A stretch of DNA of 64,000 nt from Triatoma infestans. Its lineage: Eukaryota > Arthropoda > Insecta > Hemiptera > Reduviidae. This document shows positions 1-10,205 of this stretch, piece after piece. The notes below the pieces were generated by a model, which worked only from the letters and a program-made list of their open reading frames with translations, was not told where the DNA came from and did not search any database. Numbering within the stretch: position 1 is the first letter of the stretch; the number at the start of each line of letters is the position of its first letter. The stretch lies in assembly GCA_011037195.1 (NCBI GenBank), contig JAAEAF010006500.1:122588-186587 (forward strand). The letters run 5' to 3'. The translations under genes and the position numbers were made by a program.

Positions 1-61
1 TTTCTAGATTTTAACAATAATATTGTATATGAATATATGTATACATATCTTACAGGGAAAA

Positions 62-472
62 ATGAATTTTCGATCAAGCTGTCTTCTCCTCTTTATCGTA
101 TATTCCATAGCCCATGTCTTCGGACAGACCTTCCAATATTCCAGGGGATGGACTAATGGTAAACGAGGGGGAGGAATTCCATCCAAAGAGGTAACCGCAT
201 GTCAGCTACAAAGAATTAAATCTTTGCTAGAAGGAAAGAATATACCACAGGTAAGTTTTAAGATTACCTAGTGAATTATTAATTTTACTTTTGATTTTAT
301 TGTAACTTTCTTTTTCTTTTTTTTATTAAAAAAAACAAAAAAAAAACAGTTGTACTGGCCATGTGAATGGAGTCCATTCATGGAAGCTGCATTGAATAGG
401 CAGATGAAAAATGCAGAGTTGGCTACATTGCCGGTAGCAGCGCCACTTTCTCCAGAAATGGAAGAAAAATAA
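62..472 (+). CDS. Crz: corazonin neuropeptide precursor (2 coding exons: 62-250, 350-472)
   Basis: Corazonin is a secreted, amidated peptide hormone of insect neurosecretory cells, acting through a GnRH-type receptor in stress, ecdysis and pigmentation. Seen: ATG at 62, a hydrophobic signal peptide (about residues 1-21, ending AHVFG), then at once the mature peptide QTFQYSRGWTN, the Gly amide donor and a KR dibasic site. The N-terminal Gln would cyclise to pGlu; this is [Arg7]-corazonin. The remaining 68 residues are the corazonin-associated peptide, with a Cys near CQLQRIKSLL and a second in YWPCEW. Exon 1 ends after codon 63 (CAG) at a perfect gtaagt donor (251). The intron is 99 bp, its acceptor AG is at 348-349, and exon 2 runs in phase 0 to TAA at 470-472. 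Total 103 aa, a usual length for the family. An AG at 54-55 just before GGAAAAATG marks a 5' UTR intron, so the promoter lies left of the window. Confidence 0.96.
251..349 (+). other. Crz intron (phase 0, 99 bp)
   Basis: Consensus GTAAGT donor, T-rich then A-rich interior, AACAG acceptor at 345-349. Removing it joins the IPQ and LYWPCEW codons in frame. Confidence 0.93.
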
Positions 473-517
473 ATAAATACGTAATAATAAATTATAATTT
501 TGTAATCATTAAGAGCT

Positions 518-523
518 AATAAA
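518..523 (+). terminator. polyadenylation signal, probable Crz
   Basis: AATAAA 46 bp after the Crz stop, inside an A-rich 3' flank. Other AATAAA-like hexamers lie at 472-477 and further right, so the exact cleavage site is open. Confidence 0.5.
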
Positions 524-739
524 AAAAATAATATAAAAAATACGTATTTAATAAAAAAAAAAAGATTAGTCTGTAATAGAAATTAAAGCATGTAGAAAAA
601 ATAAAAGGTTTTTTCAAAATAATTTCATTTTAAACGTGAGGGGCAAAAAATTGAAATTATTAATGGGGGAAAACAGCCATGGAAAAAAAAAAAAAATTGT
701 GCGACACCCTCATAGGACTTTCTCTTGTTGAAATATACA

Positions 740-965
740 GTTCTAACATAAATGTGGGAAGGACGTATCCAGGCAGTTATAGGTGAGTTTACATTATAGT
801 CGAAAAGAAAGCATCAATAATATTGAACCAACATATTTGAAATTTAACATCCCAGATTCCTCAGAATTCATAAAATTCCAAAAAACTCAAAAACCTAATC
901 TGTAAAGTGCCACCTTCTCATTACCTCTGTTTTATACTTTAATAAAAGTTTCGAGTTTGAGGAAA
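740..965 (-). repeat. RepA fragment, degraded
   Basis: Read on the minus strand it shows the RepA order: CACTTTACAGATTAGGTTTTTGAG, split here by small changes, then AATTTTATGAATTC and GGGATGTTAAATTTCAAATATG. The same order is found at about 24380-24580 and 29000-29130. Confidence 0.4.
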
Positions 966-3029
966 ATTCGATTGTTTCACATTCGAGTTTTGTTTGTGTG
1001 TGCTTACTTGTTCTTTTGACCTGACTTTCGAGGGCCATAAAATGATGCTACGTCTAAGAAGTGTAAATATGGTGTGATCATTACTTCCAAAGTCTATGCC
1101 AGCGCAATAAAAATGACACTTTTTCAATAGTATTTTTAAGGACAAACAATTTCTTAAGCGGTTTAGGAAATTGCTAATCTTTGTTTTTAACATAGTTAAG
1201 TATTGAATATTTTATAAATTAACGCTATTCGCCTTAGGAAGGATATGAAAGGATAATTTTGTTCAAAAACCAAATTTGTTCACATTACTCTCAAGGGTAA
1301 CGTATCGCCGTCCATAGGGTGTGAGTGAACTGTTACACTAAAGAGAGAGAAAGACTTTTACAATTGTAGTCGTTAGAGAGGCACGCGCAATTGTACTTGT
1401 ACTGTATAGAATAATATTCTTTGGCGACAGAGAGAGAGAAGGTCTCCTAAAGTCTGATGGGCTAATCAAGTTAAGAGTAAGCGTGCGCACGGAGATAGAA
1501 CGGTTGGCCGAGCCAGGGGTCCCAGCGTTACACCATTCTCTCTTCACTCTCTGTACATGCGACAGGCCGTCCCACAACAACCTAAAACAGAACGACGGTC
1601 GCACAGAGAGAGAACCCATCTGCAAACATCTATTTCTTTTTCCACCGTTACATCTAAGATTATTGCAATTTAATTGGCATATATTGGATGATAACGCCTC
1701 CCTCCGCACGATTGGATACCATGTGCAACCATTATAATGTAGAATACTAAAAATTTAATCTTACTGATGGACTAATTCTGTAATAATGAACAGCCTGTGT
1801 ATATGGTTAACAACTGTTTCATCATGAACTACATCAAACTTTTAGACAAGACCATTCAGAACATCTGAAATTTAATATACTTCAGGAAAACCGGCTGAAT
1901 ATGAATCATTCTATTGTGAAATTAATTAGAACCATATTCTGATGGTGTGAAACAAATCAAATGTATTACCCACAAATAGGAAATATATTACACATGAAAG
2001 TAATAGGTTTTATATATCTATACGTTCATTGTATGCCAAGCTTAAAGAACAGGTTTTTGAACCATTTTCGCATATCCAAGTCGCATTTCCGGTTATCTAT
2101 CTAAATTGTAAACATAATTAATTTCTTCATTTATGTAGTCAGGTCTGGTTCTAGAAATATATTAACTACACATACATGAGCTATAGCATTCTATTTATTA
2201 TATCATTCTATCATCTACATAATATTAATTACAATGAAATCTGATGCCAAAATTTTTGGAGCCATATTTGAGTAAACCGCAAAAAACTGAAACACTATAA
2301 TTTTTTCAAAACACAACTTTATAATTTCCTATGAACTAAAGAATTTAAAAAAGAAATTTCAAAAGAGCTAAAGAAGGTTGAAGTTTTTTAGAGGATTTCT
2401 AAGTTAAATAAGAGAGAATTAGCCGCCCTAATAGATTCCAGCACTAGTCAAGATAGTGGCGCTTCACAGCGATAAATTTATATACTACTACTTGTTGATA
2501 CCAATAGTATATCTGTTTGCTAAAGTAAAGTTTATAATAATCGTTTATTGCTTGTTTATTTCATTTTCTTATCGAATAAGAATCCGAGGAAACAAATCTA
2601 ACGCATAATTTCTACAATTGAAATATTCGTAAAACATAAAATCGTTCAGTGGCGCCGAGAGTGGAATTCAAGAGTATCACTAAAATTCCTTTACTTTATC
2701 TCACTCAAGCTAATTTCTCCATGCATGAAATAAAAATTTAATTCTCAAACCAAAATAAATAAAATACTGTTCTCGATGATGAGAAAAAAAATTGTACATG
2801 AAACATTCATTTGATTTTTTTCTTTAAGTAATTGTCATAATTCTGATGGACACATTTTCTTCAAACTTAAAATGTATACTTGGAATTTGGCTCCAGTTGC
2901 TTAAAATTTATATTATACAGGGGATCATTTACTAAAATAAAATGGCACTTAATGGTTTTTAAAAATTGGTCTCTCTCCTACTCTCTCTCAATTTTTCTCT
3001 CTCTTTATTTGTTCAGCATTAATCAAAAA
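966..3029. other. no gene recognised
   Basis: AT-rich DNA without a credible coding frame. The part 1300-1640 stands out: it is less AT-rich, has several GAGAGAGA tracts (1342, 1430, 1605) and looks unlike its neighbours, so it may be an unrecognised mobile element. Weak RepA-like words appear near 2240-2400. A CT-rich run lies at 2970-3005. Confidence 0.4.
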
Positions 3030-3282
3030 TAGAAAAATCGTAGAAAGTTCAAACTTAATATTTCGTTCAAGTCCTACCAAGGAACCTGGCCATAAGGATT
3101 TAGACAAAATCGAGCAACCGGAACTCCCACTTTACTAAAAAGTTTTTTTAAGTTTTTGAGAATTTCTCGAAAACGGCTCCAACGATTTTCTGGGAACTTT
3201 TTATATCAGCTACATACATATATGAAGGGCTACTACTTTTTTTGAAACATTATACTCGTGGAATTTACATTGAATTATAACT
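3030..3282 (+). repeat. RepA copy, interrupted by FB-1 (resumes 3519-3575)
   Basis: Carries the RepA landmarks in order: the GTAGAAAGTTCAAACTT block, CAACCGGAACTCCCACTTTACT, and TTCTCGAAAACGGCTCCAACGATTTTC in shortened form. After the palindromic insert at 3283-3508 it ends with the RepA 3' signature GTATGAGTGTTTCACATCAG and a T run. Confidence 0.65.
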
Positions 3283-3508
3283 GTTTGTTGTGGTGGTTGG
3301 CTCCGCAGAACTGGAAAGCATCAGAGACATTTTCCGTGATAGCCTGCTTGTTTTTGTGGTCATCGACCGGTTTCGGTGTATCAACTGTATTTGCTCTGTG
3401 CAAGTCTGTTATTACACTGTTTACAAAAACATCCTGATGATGGGCGAACGTCCGAAACCGGTCGACGACCACAAAAAGAAGCGGGCTATCACGGAAAATG
3501 TCTCTGAT
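3283..3508 (+). mobile_element. FB-1 palindromic (foldback) element
   Basis: The left part reads GTTTGTTGTGGTGGTTGG, then AGAGACATTTTCCGTG, GTGGTCATCGACCGGTTTCGG. The right part is the reverse complement of this (CCGAAACCGGTCGACGACCAC ... CACGGAAAATGTCTCTGAT, here shortened). The element is flanked by the exact direct repeat AATTATAACT (3273-3282 and 3509-3518), which I read as a 10-bp target-site duplication. No coding capacity. The right arm lacks the terminal GTTGTGG part that the left arm has, as in the copy at 17289-17604. Confidence 0.8.
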
Positions 3509-3639
3509 AATTATAACTATGTTATGTTGTCTGCAGTAAGATAAGGTCGTATGAGTGTTTCACATCAGATTTTTTTACTTTATGTTTATTGACTTCCCAG
3601 TTCCTATAAAATAAAGGTTCAACTAAAAGTGATAGGTCT

Positions 3640-3900
3640 ATATAAAGGCAGTTACTATATCAAGTTTATAGAAAGAAAATCGTTGGAGCCTTAATCGTTA
3701 GCTAAAAACTTAAAAATCCATTCAGTAAAGTGGTCGTTCAACCGGAAGTTGACTAAAACCTTATTGTCGCGTCCTGGTATCACCTAAACGAAATGTCAAT
3801 TTTCAACTTTCTGCGATAATTCGTTTTTAAGTTATGTGGACCATACACACAGACATATGGGCCAGGGTGTGGGCTTTGTAGTTCTCACGATTTTTTTGTA
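3640..3900 (-). repeat. RepA copy
   Basis: On the minus strand it shows the block from ATTCGTTTTTAAG-like (AAAACGAATTATCGCAGAAAG) through ACTTCCGGTTGAACG complement and TTGGAGCCTTAATCG. It matches RepA's internal order and lies back to back with the plus-strand copy that ends at 3575. Confidence 0.5.
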
Positions 3901-4299
3901 ACGAGGCTACTAAGATATGGTTTTGGAGAGGGCAATAATTTGAAGTCAGTAATAGGTGTAAAAAAAAAAAGATCGAGTTGGCAAGTGAATGATATTAAAC
4001 TAAGGACCAAGGCTAATACAGGGATTGGTTGCTAAGTAACCCTGACTTACAACACTAATCATACATTTTACACAAACAATATTATGTTGAAAAAAAAAAA
4101 CAAACAAAAAAAAAACAGAAAAGTTGATTCATTATATTTCCCGGCACAAGGACATTATAGTATTTTTCTACCCACCGGATGTTGCTCTGGGTCCGGAAAT
4201 TTGGCCAGCGGAGGTGGGGAGAAAGTGTCACTGTAATCTTCCTCTGCGCCTAGGAAATTATAGACCTGTACGCCGACTAGTGCAATGACCTACTATGAT

Positions 4300-4420
4300 C
4301 CCGGTTCGTAATAAAAATTGATTTTTTATTTTCTCTTACTGCCGCATATGTGATCGTAATTTCTCAAAAATAAAGAAAAATCTGGTGAGAAACACACACG
4401 CTTTCTCTTATTCTAATTAA
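4300..4420 (-). repeat. RepA 3'-end fragment
   Basis: TCTGGTGAGAAACACACACGCTTTCTCTTATTC is the reverse complement of the RepA 3' signature (here in shortened words: CTGGTGAGAAACAC, CTTTCTCTTA). An outer TTTCTCTTACTGC lies to its left. Confidence 0.5.
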
Positions 4421-4439
4421 TACGATTTAATCAATAAAT

Positions 4440-4835
4440 TCTCTTTAAATTTACAACGCTACAATGTTTAGTTGGGCTGGCCATTAAAAAGGTGGTGGAG
4501 ATTTTACTTGTATACTTCAGTGGGTTTATGTGGAGCGCTCAATGTCCAAAACAACAAAGCTTGTGCAAATTCAAATTTAAATACTGAATCCCCCCCTCCC
4601 CCACGAATAATGTTTCAAATAAAAATTAGATAAGCATTTAAGTGTGAAGATAGTAAAACGAAGTTTAAAGACAAATCGATGGAGCAGTTTTCCAGAAATT
4701 CGCCATAAAATGAAAAAAAAAAAAATCAGTGAAATCGCGCTGAAGGTTGGTGGATTTTGATCGAAACTTCCGTGTCAGATATGGTGATAATATCTAAACG
4801 GAATTTCAAGTTTGAGCTTCCCACGATTTTTACTT
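4440..4835 (-). repeat. RepA copy, head-to-head with the next
   Basis: On the minus strand it shows CTAAACGGAATTTC complement (CATTCCGTTTAG type), CACGGAAGTTTCGATC type, and the GTTGTTTTGGACATTG region that also occurs at 17860 and 19990. It abuts a plus copy at a hairpin-like junction (ACTTTCTCTTACTGCTAGTA, 4828-4850). Confidence 0.6.
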
Positions 4836-4837
4836 TC

Positions 4838-5197
4838 TCTTACTGCTAGTAAAAGAGGAAGTAATGCGACCGTGCCAGATTTTCGAAATTGAGTATACAC
4901 AGGAAATACATGTTTAGGGGTACACTTTATACGAAAAAAAATGTTTTTAGCAAATGGTCTGCATGTGTATGTATGTTTAAACGGAATATCTCAGATACTA
5001 AAAGTCACAGGAAGGTCAAACATAGTATCACCGTACCAGACGTTTATGTACTACCACCGTATCAGACTCGTAGATTTCGGGCAAAATCAATCGGTGCCAC
5101 TTTATTGAATTTTCAGTTTTTTGTGATTTTCTCGAAAACGGCTCTAATGGTTTTTCTTAAACTTCGTACGCTATCTACACATAAATACTTAATATAT
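4838..5197 (+). repeat. RepA copy, cut by the LTR at 5198
   Basis: Begins with GTAAAAGAGGAAGTAATGCG, followed by GTGCCAGATTTTCGAAATTG, AAATGGTCTGCATGTG, GATTTCGGGCAAAATC and CTCGAAAACGGCTC, the canonical RepA order. It stops inside the block that follows CTTCGTA, exactly where the solo LTR begins. Confidence 0.7.
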
Positions 5198-5593
5198 TGT
5201 AACGTTTTTCCCTCTAAACTAGCTACTGCAACCAGTTTTAAGTGGGTTCGTGCAGATAAAATACTCTAAACTTCAATAAGACAAACACCAGTTTATTGTT
5301 TTACACAATAAATTATAAATACAACACTTAATAATAATTAATTCAGAGTTTAAACTACAAAAGTTCACTTTGTTTACTTTTTATAGAGTTTTCACAAACG
5401 TACACTTAGTTTGTAACAAGAAAACTCTCCTAGACTGACTTCACTCGAGCTGTTGTTCTCTATTTATTCCGGTGGAGAAGGGTCTAGAACTTTCTCGATT
5501 CTTCTAGAAAGAGCTAGAGCGCTTCCTAGCGGCCACTAAGAGAACTTGAGGTACCTGCTTTCTCTCCTAGATGGCACCAGTGGCTGCGTTACA
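5198..5593. mobile_element. probable solo LTR (396 bp)
   Basis: Bounded by TGTAACG and CGTTACA (TG...CA), with ATAT on both sides (5194-5197, 5594-5597) as a possible 4-bp target duplication. It contains AATAAA near 5307. TGTAAC ends are common in insect Gypsy LTRs. No primer-binding site or internal region follows, so it would be a solo LTR. The ATAT duplication lies in TA-rich DNA and is weak, so a short TIR element is the alternative. Confidence 0.5.
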
Positions 5594-5597
5594 ATAT

Positions 5598-5995
5598 ATA
5601 TATTAATTTGTAATAGGATCCGAAGAGAGGGATCCAAAGCAGTGAGAGAGAGTCAGGATCACTCTCTAGTTTAGGCCAGACTAGAATGGGAGAGACTGTT
5701 TAAATACTGCTGTGTCAGCCAACGGAGGGAGCCAGTCTTGCAGAGAGTTCATACAGCAGTCCCAACGCGTCATCAACCTTTCTCTTTACCACTCACTAAT
5801 ATTTTATATATTTTAGTGTTAAGTCCAAGCAGTTTGTGCTACTATTCTATTATACAGTGATCATCTCTATTTCTACTTTATTAATCTAACTAACCCAACT
5901 TCTCTCCTTCTCAAACCTATTATATTATATTATCGTAATATTACACATTATTATACATATTATACATTATAATATTATTATTACAGTTGAGTTTA
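5598..5995. other. no gene; LTR-like or promoter-like stretch
   Basis: 5610-5830 has a TTTAAATAC box, GAGAGAG tracts, paired GGATCC words (5618, 5629) and CT-rich DNA resembling an R-U5 region. I find no partner copy and no primer-binding site. 5900-5990 is AT-repeat-rich. Confidence 0.3.
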
Positions 5996-5999
5996 TCAA

Positions 6000-6115
6000 T
6001 TAAATTTGCTCTGTGCAAGTCTATGTTATCACACTGTTTTGACACCACGGTATGATGACCGAACGCCCGAAATCGGTCGATGACTACAAAAACAGAAAAT
6101 ATGTCTGATGATATT
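6000..6115 (+). repeat. FB-1 half element
   Basis: One arm only: AAATTTGCTCTGTGCAAGTC, then CGAACGCCCGAAATCGGTCG and AAATATGTCTGATGAT, the short-end arm of FB-1. Confidence 0.65.
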
Positions 6116-6120
6116 AATAC

Positions 6121-6290
6121 ACATTAGAAGCTTTCAAACTTGAAGATATCGGTTAACCGGAAATGCAATTTTATAGAATAGATTTTTGGAATATTCTCAA
6201 AAAACGGTTACAACAATTTTTCTTAAACCTGGAATGCTTGTGTATAGACCGAACCTATCACTTTTATTTGAAACATTTTTCTTATTATTG
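6121..6290 (+). repeat. RepA fragment
   Basis: AAACTTGAAGATATCGGTTA, ACCGGAAATGCAATTTTA, then CTCAAAAAACGGTTACAAC and CACTTTTATTTGAAACATTT in RepA order. Confidence 0.65.
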
Positions 6291-6639
6291 TTATTCAAGG
6301 AGGGGAAGGGACAAACCATACGCTATCCAAAGCCACCATAGCTGCCCCAAAAGTATAACAACTACCAGGTCTGAACAAAAGTCCGGGCCCGAGTTTCACC
6401 CACTTAAGTTTTACCACACTCCGAACAAATCGGACCATAACTTTAACCGGCCATAGCCTGAGCTCTTCCACCGACATCTTTTTTCGGCCAAGAGTCCTGA
6501 ACCTAATTTTCTCACAGCCCAAACAATGCGTCATAAGATTTAGGGGTTTCCTCCTCCGTCTCACAAACCTTACAAAAGGGGTTTTTAAAAAATTAATTTT
6601 TTAGAGGGTATTGGAAGTCTGTCTGTCAGTAAGTAAGTA
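6291..6639. other. no gene recognised
   Basis: 6295-6560 is less AT-rich and open in two frames, but nothing in it resembles a known family. A (GTAA)n run lies at 6630-6650. It could be an unrecognised retroelement fragment. Confidence 0.3.
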
Positions 6640-7010
6640 AGTAAATTAAATACGCAAAAGTTTTCTTGGTTTGAATAGAAAGCCGCTCATATAGACAATT
6701 AATACTCCTGCCACCATTTTTATGGTCAGCCTACATTGTAATGTTGGCATTTTTAAGAAAATTTCTTGATTAAATGGTATTTTAAAATCTCCCCCCCCCG
6801 AAAAATATATTTTCCTGGAAAAAGTTTCAAATCATACTGATAGATATTTTTATGCAAGACGTAGATAGTATAGAATGTTTAAAAAAAGTCGTTGGAACTG
6901 TTTTTGAGAAAATCGCTGGAAAGTGAAAAAAAAAAACATTTATTATAGTCGCACTTCCGGTTGAATGATTTTTGACCAAAACTTTTGTATAACACACACT
7001 AATAACATTT
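6640..7010 (-). repeat. RepA copy, split by SINE-T (resumes 7207-7325)
   Basis: On the minus strand it shows ACCGGAAGTGCGACTATA, CAACGACTTTTTTTAAAC and the CAAAAGTTTTGGTC block. After the SINE it resumes with the 5' part (complement of GACACGATCGCAATACC), so the two pieces make one copy. Confidence 0.7.
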
Positions 7011-7206
7011 GGGGCGGGTGTTGGTGTAGTGGTTATGAGCATGGGTTTGTAACTGGGAGGTCCCCAGTTCGAGTCCCGCGTGTAACTGCTAAATTTTATA
7101 TTGGTATGAAAAATGTTAACACTAAAGTAAGTGCTTCCGCCCCCGGCCACGACACCTAATTTGGTAGTTGGTTGTTAAACCCGCCTGAAAAAATAGGCAT
7201 TACTTC
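7011..7206 (+). mobile_element. SINE-T, tRNA-Thr-like SINE (196 bp)
   Basis: A pol III-type element. The tRNA-like head has box A TGGTGTAGTGG and box B AGTTCGAGTCC, and the 7-nt anticodon loop TTTGTAA (UGU, Thr). A body follows, ending GCCTGAAAAAATAGGC (a small hairpin) and ATTACTTC, without a poly(A) tail. An exact 12-bp duplication CTAATAACATTT flanks it (6999-7010, 7207-7218). A second copy of the same length lies at 25790-25985 on the other strand. It is not a functional tRNA gene: it lacks an acceptor-stem partner. Confidence 0.85.
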
Positions 7207-7325
7207 CTAATAACATTTTTTTTCTCTCAGGAGACCATTATTCATGTACTTCCGGTATAAACTCAATTCCAAAAATTTGACACGATCGCAATACCAGGAG
7301 GAGCAAGAGTAATACAAAATTATGG

Positions 7326-8690
7326 AAAAATGGTATTAGTTTATGAGTCAAGTGATGATGTCATAAGTATGTTTACAAAATTGTTTTGATGATTGAATTG
7401 AACACAAAGTGTGTGATTAAATACATTTCGATCTAAAAAAAAAAAAATGCATACTCACAAGCAATAAGGAACGTTACCAGTGTTAAATGATAGGTTATGT
7501 ACGTACATATATATACAATACGAGATACCCAAACTCATTAAGATCCGGAAGTAGTTTCTAGTTTCTTACAATTACTTTTTTATTTTTTTGTTTTGTTTTT
7601 GCAATTCTGTCAGGTAAGAGGTTTTTATCTTATTTTTTTTCTCTCTCTCTCTCTCTCTCTGTTTCTTTCCCGAGATAGGACAGGAAACACACAAGTATAT
7701 TATACATAAGAATGTACAGAGAGGTTAGCGTGTGACGGAACTCTTTTATTAGATGTGATTTGACTCCTTTTTTTTTTTTTTTTTTTTAGTAACTTTTCTA
7801 TTACTGTTATTGTGTGCATGCGTCAATCTGTTGCCCTGTTTTGTGTGTAAAGCGGCTTGTGGGCGCCCGCCAGTCGATTCATGTTTTAGGTTATTTGTAA
7901 AGAAAAAAAAAAAAAATGTGGTTCTGTGTAAAATAATAAGCATTCTATAATACCCCGAGCCGGCAGTATCATTAAAACTTGTCATCAAATACCGTCTTCT
8001 ATATATCCTAACTGATTGACTTTACCAAGAAATTATTACCATTGACTGGAATAGATTATATTTTAACAAAACAAAAATGAAAGAAAGAGGCCGACAAATC
8101 TATTTATGAATGAATTGTCCCTAGGTTCAATCCTAATATTAAATAAAAACAAAACTATCATTCATTTACAATGAATATTAAGTATGAAATTATTTATTTA
8201 TGTTCTATTGTTTTTTTTCTTGCCAATTGATTTAATTTGATCGGGAGGGGTATAATTTACACATCTAATTATTTGCGAACAAGTGTTGTGATTCATTTAA
8301 TCTATACCAAAATACTGGTTAGATATGTGCTAATTTATTCTATTACCTTTTGCATATTTAATATAAAGTTGTGTAGAGTGGCTGTTAAGCATACGCGAGA
8401 GACGCAAGCTCCGTAGCAGTAATAAACAAAGAAAATAGAAACTGACTTTTATCTGACAGTGATGACGAATTTCCTTTAAACCTGAAATTTTATTTATTTG
8501 TCCGAACATAGAAACAGAAGTTTGGTAATAATCATATAAGAAGATAAGAATATAATAAAAACAAATTATTATAATTTCCCTCTGTCAACATCGTGCGGTA
8601 TCTTACACTATACATCGACAAAAGATTGACGTGGAATCCACACAGCAAGACAGGAACTTAACAGACGATATACAAAAGGTAGTGTAGACC
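7326..8690. other. no gene recognised
   Basis: AT-rich. Has a (CT)n microsatellite at 7640-7660, poly-T at 7768-7787, poly-A at 7902-7915, and a CG-bearing patch at 7850-7875. Frames here encode low-complexity Lys or Phe runs only. Confidence 0.4.
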
Positions 8691-9060
8691 AGTGGTTCCC
8701 AAACTGTGGTAGGCAAAAATTATATTGATACTGGCGAAAAACGACAAAAAATGCTTACTTTTACACCCGTTCATTTACTGAAGAGCTATATTTCAATATT
8801 TAGAGCTATATTAACGACAAATTTTATCCACAAAAATATTTTTTGAATAAAATTAATAATGAGAACAATATATTATTCTAATTAAAATACTAATTATATC
8901 TAATCTACATTTGAACCTGATTTAAATAAAAAACTAGGATCCATGAAACAAGCTCAAGGATCACATACTAGATGAATAACTGTTATTTTAAAGTTGATGA
9001 AAAATTAGTGTCCTTCCATTAAAAGTTAATGTAATTTGTAAAATAAAGAAGAAACTGAAA
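8691..9060 (+). mobile_element. hAT-like transposon end (one terminus only)
   Basis: CAGTGGTTCCCAAACTGTGG at 8692-8711 is the shape of hAT-superfamily terminal inverted repeats. I do not see the matching right end, so this is a half element. The right boundary given here is a guess. Confidence 0.45.
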
Positions 9061-9118
9061 TAACTTGTAAAATACAAAATAAAAATCTATAAATGTCATT
9101 AAATTTATTTGATTCATT

Positions 9119-9283
9119 TTTTTTTTTTTTTAATTTAAGGCGCGTCAACATCTATGGTCATTGGCGCCCGGAGTCTTCTCAGTGCATTGCCGGCTTCCGG
9201 ACAGTGTTCTCTCGTTACAGACAAGCTGTTCATCACAGGGAGTCCAGTGCGCTAGCAACTGAGCTAATCCCTTCCCTCTATTT
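9119..9283 (-). mobile_element. SINE-3 copy, minus strand
   Basis: On the minus strand it begins GGGATTAGCTCAGTTGCTAG, a classical tRNA box A context, followed by GCGCACTGGACTCCC. It ends GTTGACGCGCCTTAAATT and an A tail (T run at 9119-9133). A diverged second copy lies at 22985-23112. No clean box B is visible. Confidence 0.7.
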
Positions 9284-9350
9284 GATTATTTAGCTAATCT
9301 ATTTTTTTTTTTTTTTTTAGGGATAAGTAATGGAAAGGGGATACTCATAA

Positions 9351-10205
9351 ATGAAAGATCTAATCAAGGGGTACGGGAAAAACAAGTGTTGGGAAACACT
9401 ACTACTGAACCACAGATCCAAACTCTCAATAGAAAACAAACGACTTATTTACATCAGAGACATTTTCCGTGGTAGCCTGCTTCATCTTGTGGTCATCGAC
9501 CGGTTTCGGGCGTTCGCCCATCTTCAAAATGCGTTTTTCAGACATTGTGATTACACAGACTTGCACAGAGCAAATTTAGTTTACACACTCAACGAAAAAC
9601 ACTGTCTGAAAAACGCATCCTGAAGATGGGCGAACGCTCGAAACCGGTTGATGACCACAAAATGAAGCAGGCTACCACGAAAAATGTCTCTGATGTTTTC
9701 CAGCTCTGCGGAACCAACCACCACAACGACTTATTTACATTTCGTTCATTAAACCACTATGGATACACGGTATAGTACTATGGGACTTCAATCTCCAGCG
9801 CATCTAGTCACTTCAGCCTAAAGTCCTCAGAACCATAGTCCACGCTCCCTTCTATGTTTCCAATCAGATCTCGAAATACTATACGTAAGAGAAGTAGCAA
9901 GTACCCGATTCAAGAAATTTCATAAATCTCTATTATCTCATATTAACTCTCTAGTGCGACTTCTTTCTTCCTTACAATACCAGGTAATCCTTCCCGAAGA
10001 CTTAAAGCCAGTGGCCTCGTGACCGGCTATCCGCGAGTGGACAGTGAGAGTGAAAGGTATATATGCCTATTGAGAGTGAGTGGTTACCATTGGGTATTTT
10101 CTCTCGTCATTTGTTCATTCATTTTTGTTTTTCTTGAAGTAATTGTCAACATATTTACTTGTAGCATGTGAGTGCCATGTAAATATACATCAAAAACAAA
10201 AAAAT
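9351..10205 (+). pseudogene. jockey-clade LINE, RT C-terminal end and 3' UTR
   Basis: Non-LTR retrotransposon 3' end. Frames give SKLSIENKRLIYI, then after the FB-1 insert FIKPLWIHGIVLWDF, KVLRTIVHAPFYVSNQ, SLVRLLSSL-like words and the terminal basic region, all typical of the jockey RT C-terminus. Several frameshifts and stops are present. A 3' UTR and an A-rich tail follow, at about 10185-10205. The FB-1 element at 9453-9727 interrupts it between IENKRLIYI and the next codons. It encodes no working protein. Confidence 0.75.
9453..9727 (-). mobile_element. FB-1 palindromic element inside the jockey LINE
   Basis: Starts ATCAGAGACATTTTCCGTGG (short end) and ends CCACCACAAC (long end), so it is inverted relative to the copies at 3283 and 17289. 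Both arms carry the CGACCGGTTTCGGGCGTTCG core or its complement. The exact duplication GACTTATTTAC (9442-9452, 9728-9738) flanks it. One arm has lost the central GTAAACTGAATTTGC part. Confidence 0.85.

Noticed and set aside
7011..7085. A host tRNA-Thr gene
   Set aside because: Box A and B are present but there is no acceptor-stem pairing. The same 196-bp unit with its own target duplication occurs again at 25790, so it is a SINE.
7749..7988. A Lys-rich and Phe-rich coding frame
   Set aside because: Made of poly-T and poly-A tracts; low complexity only.
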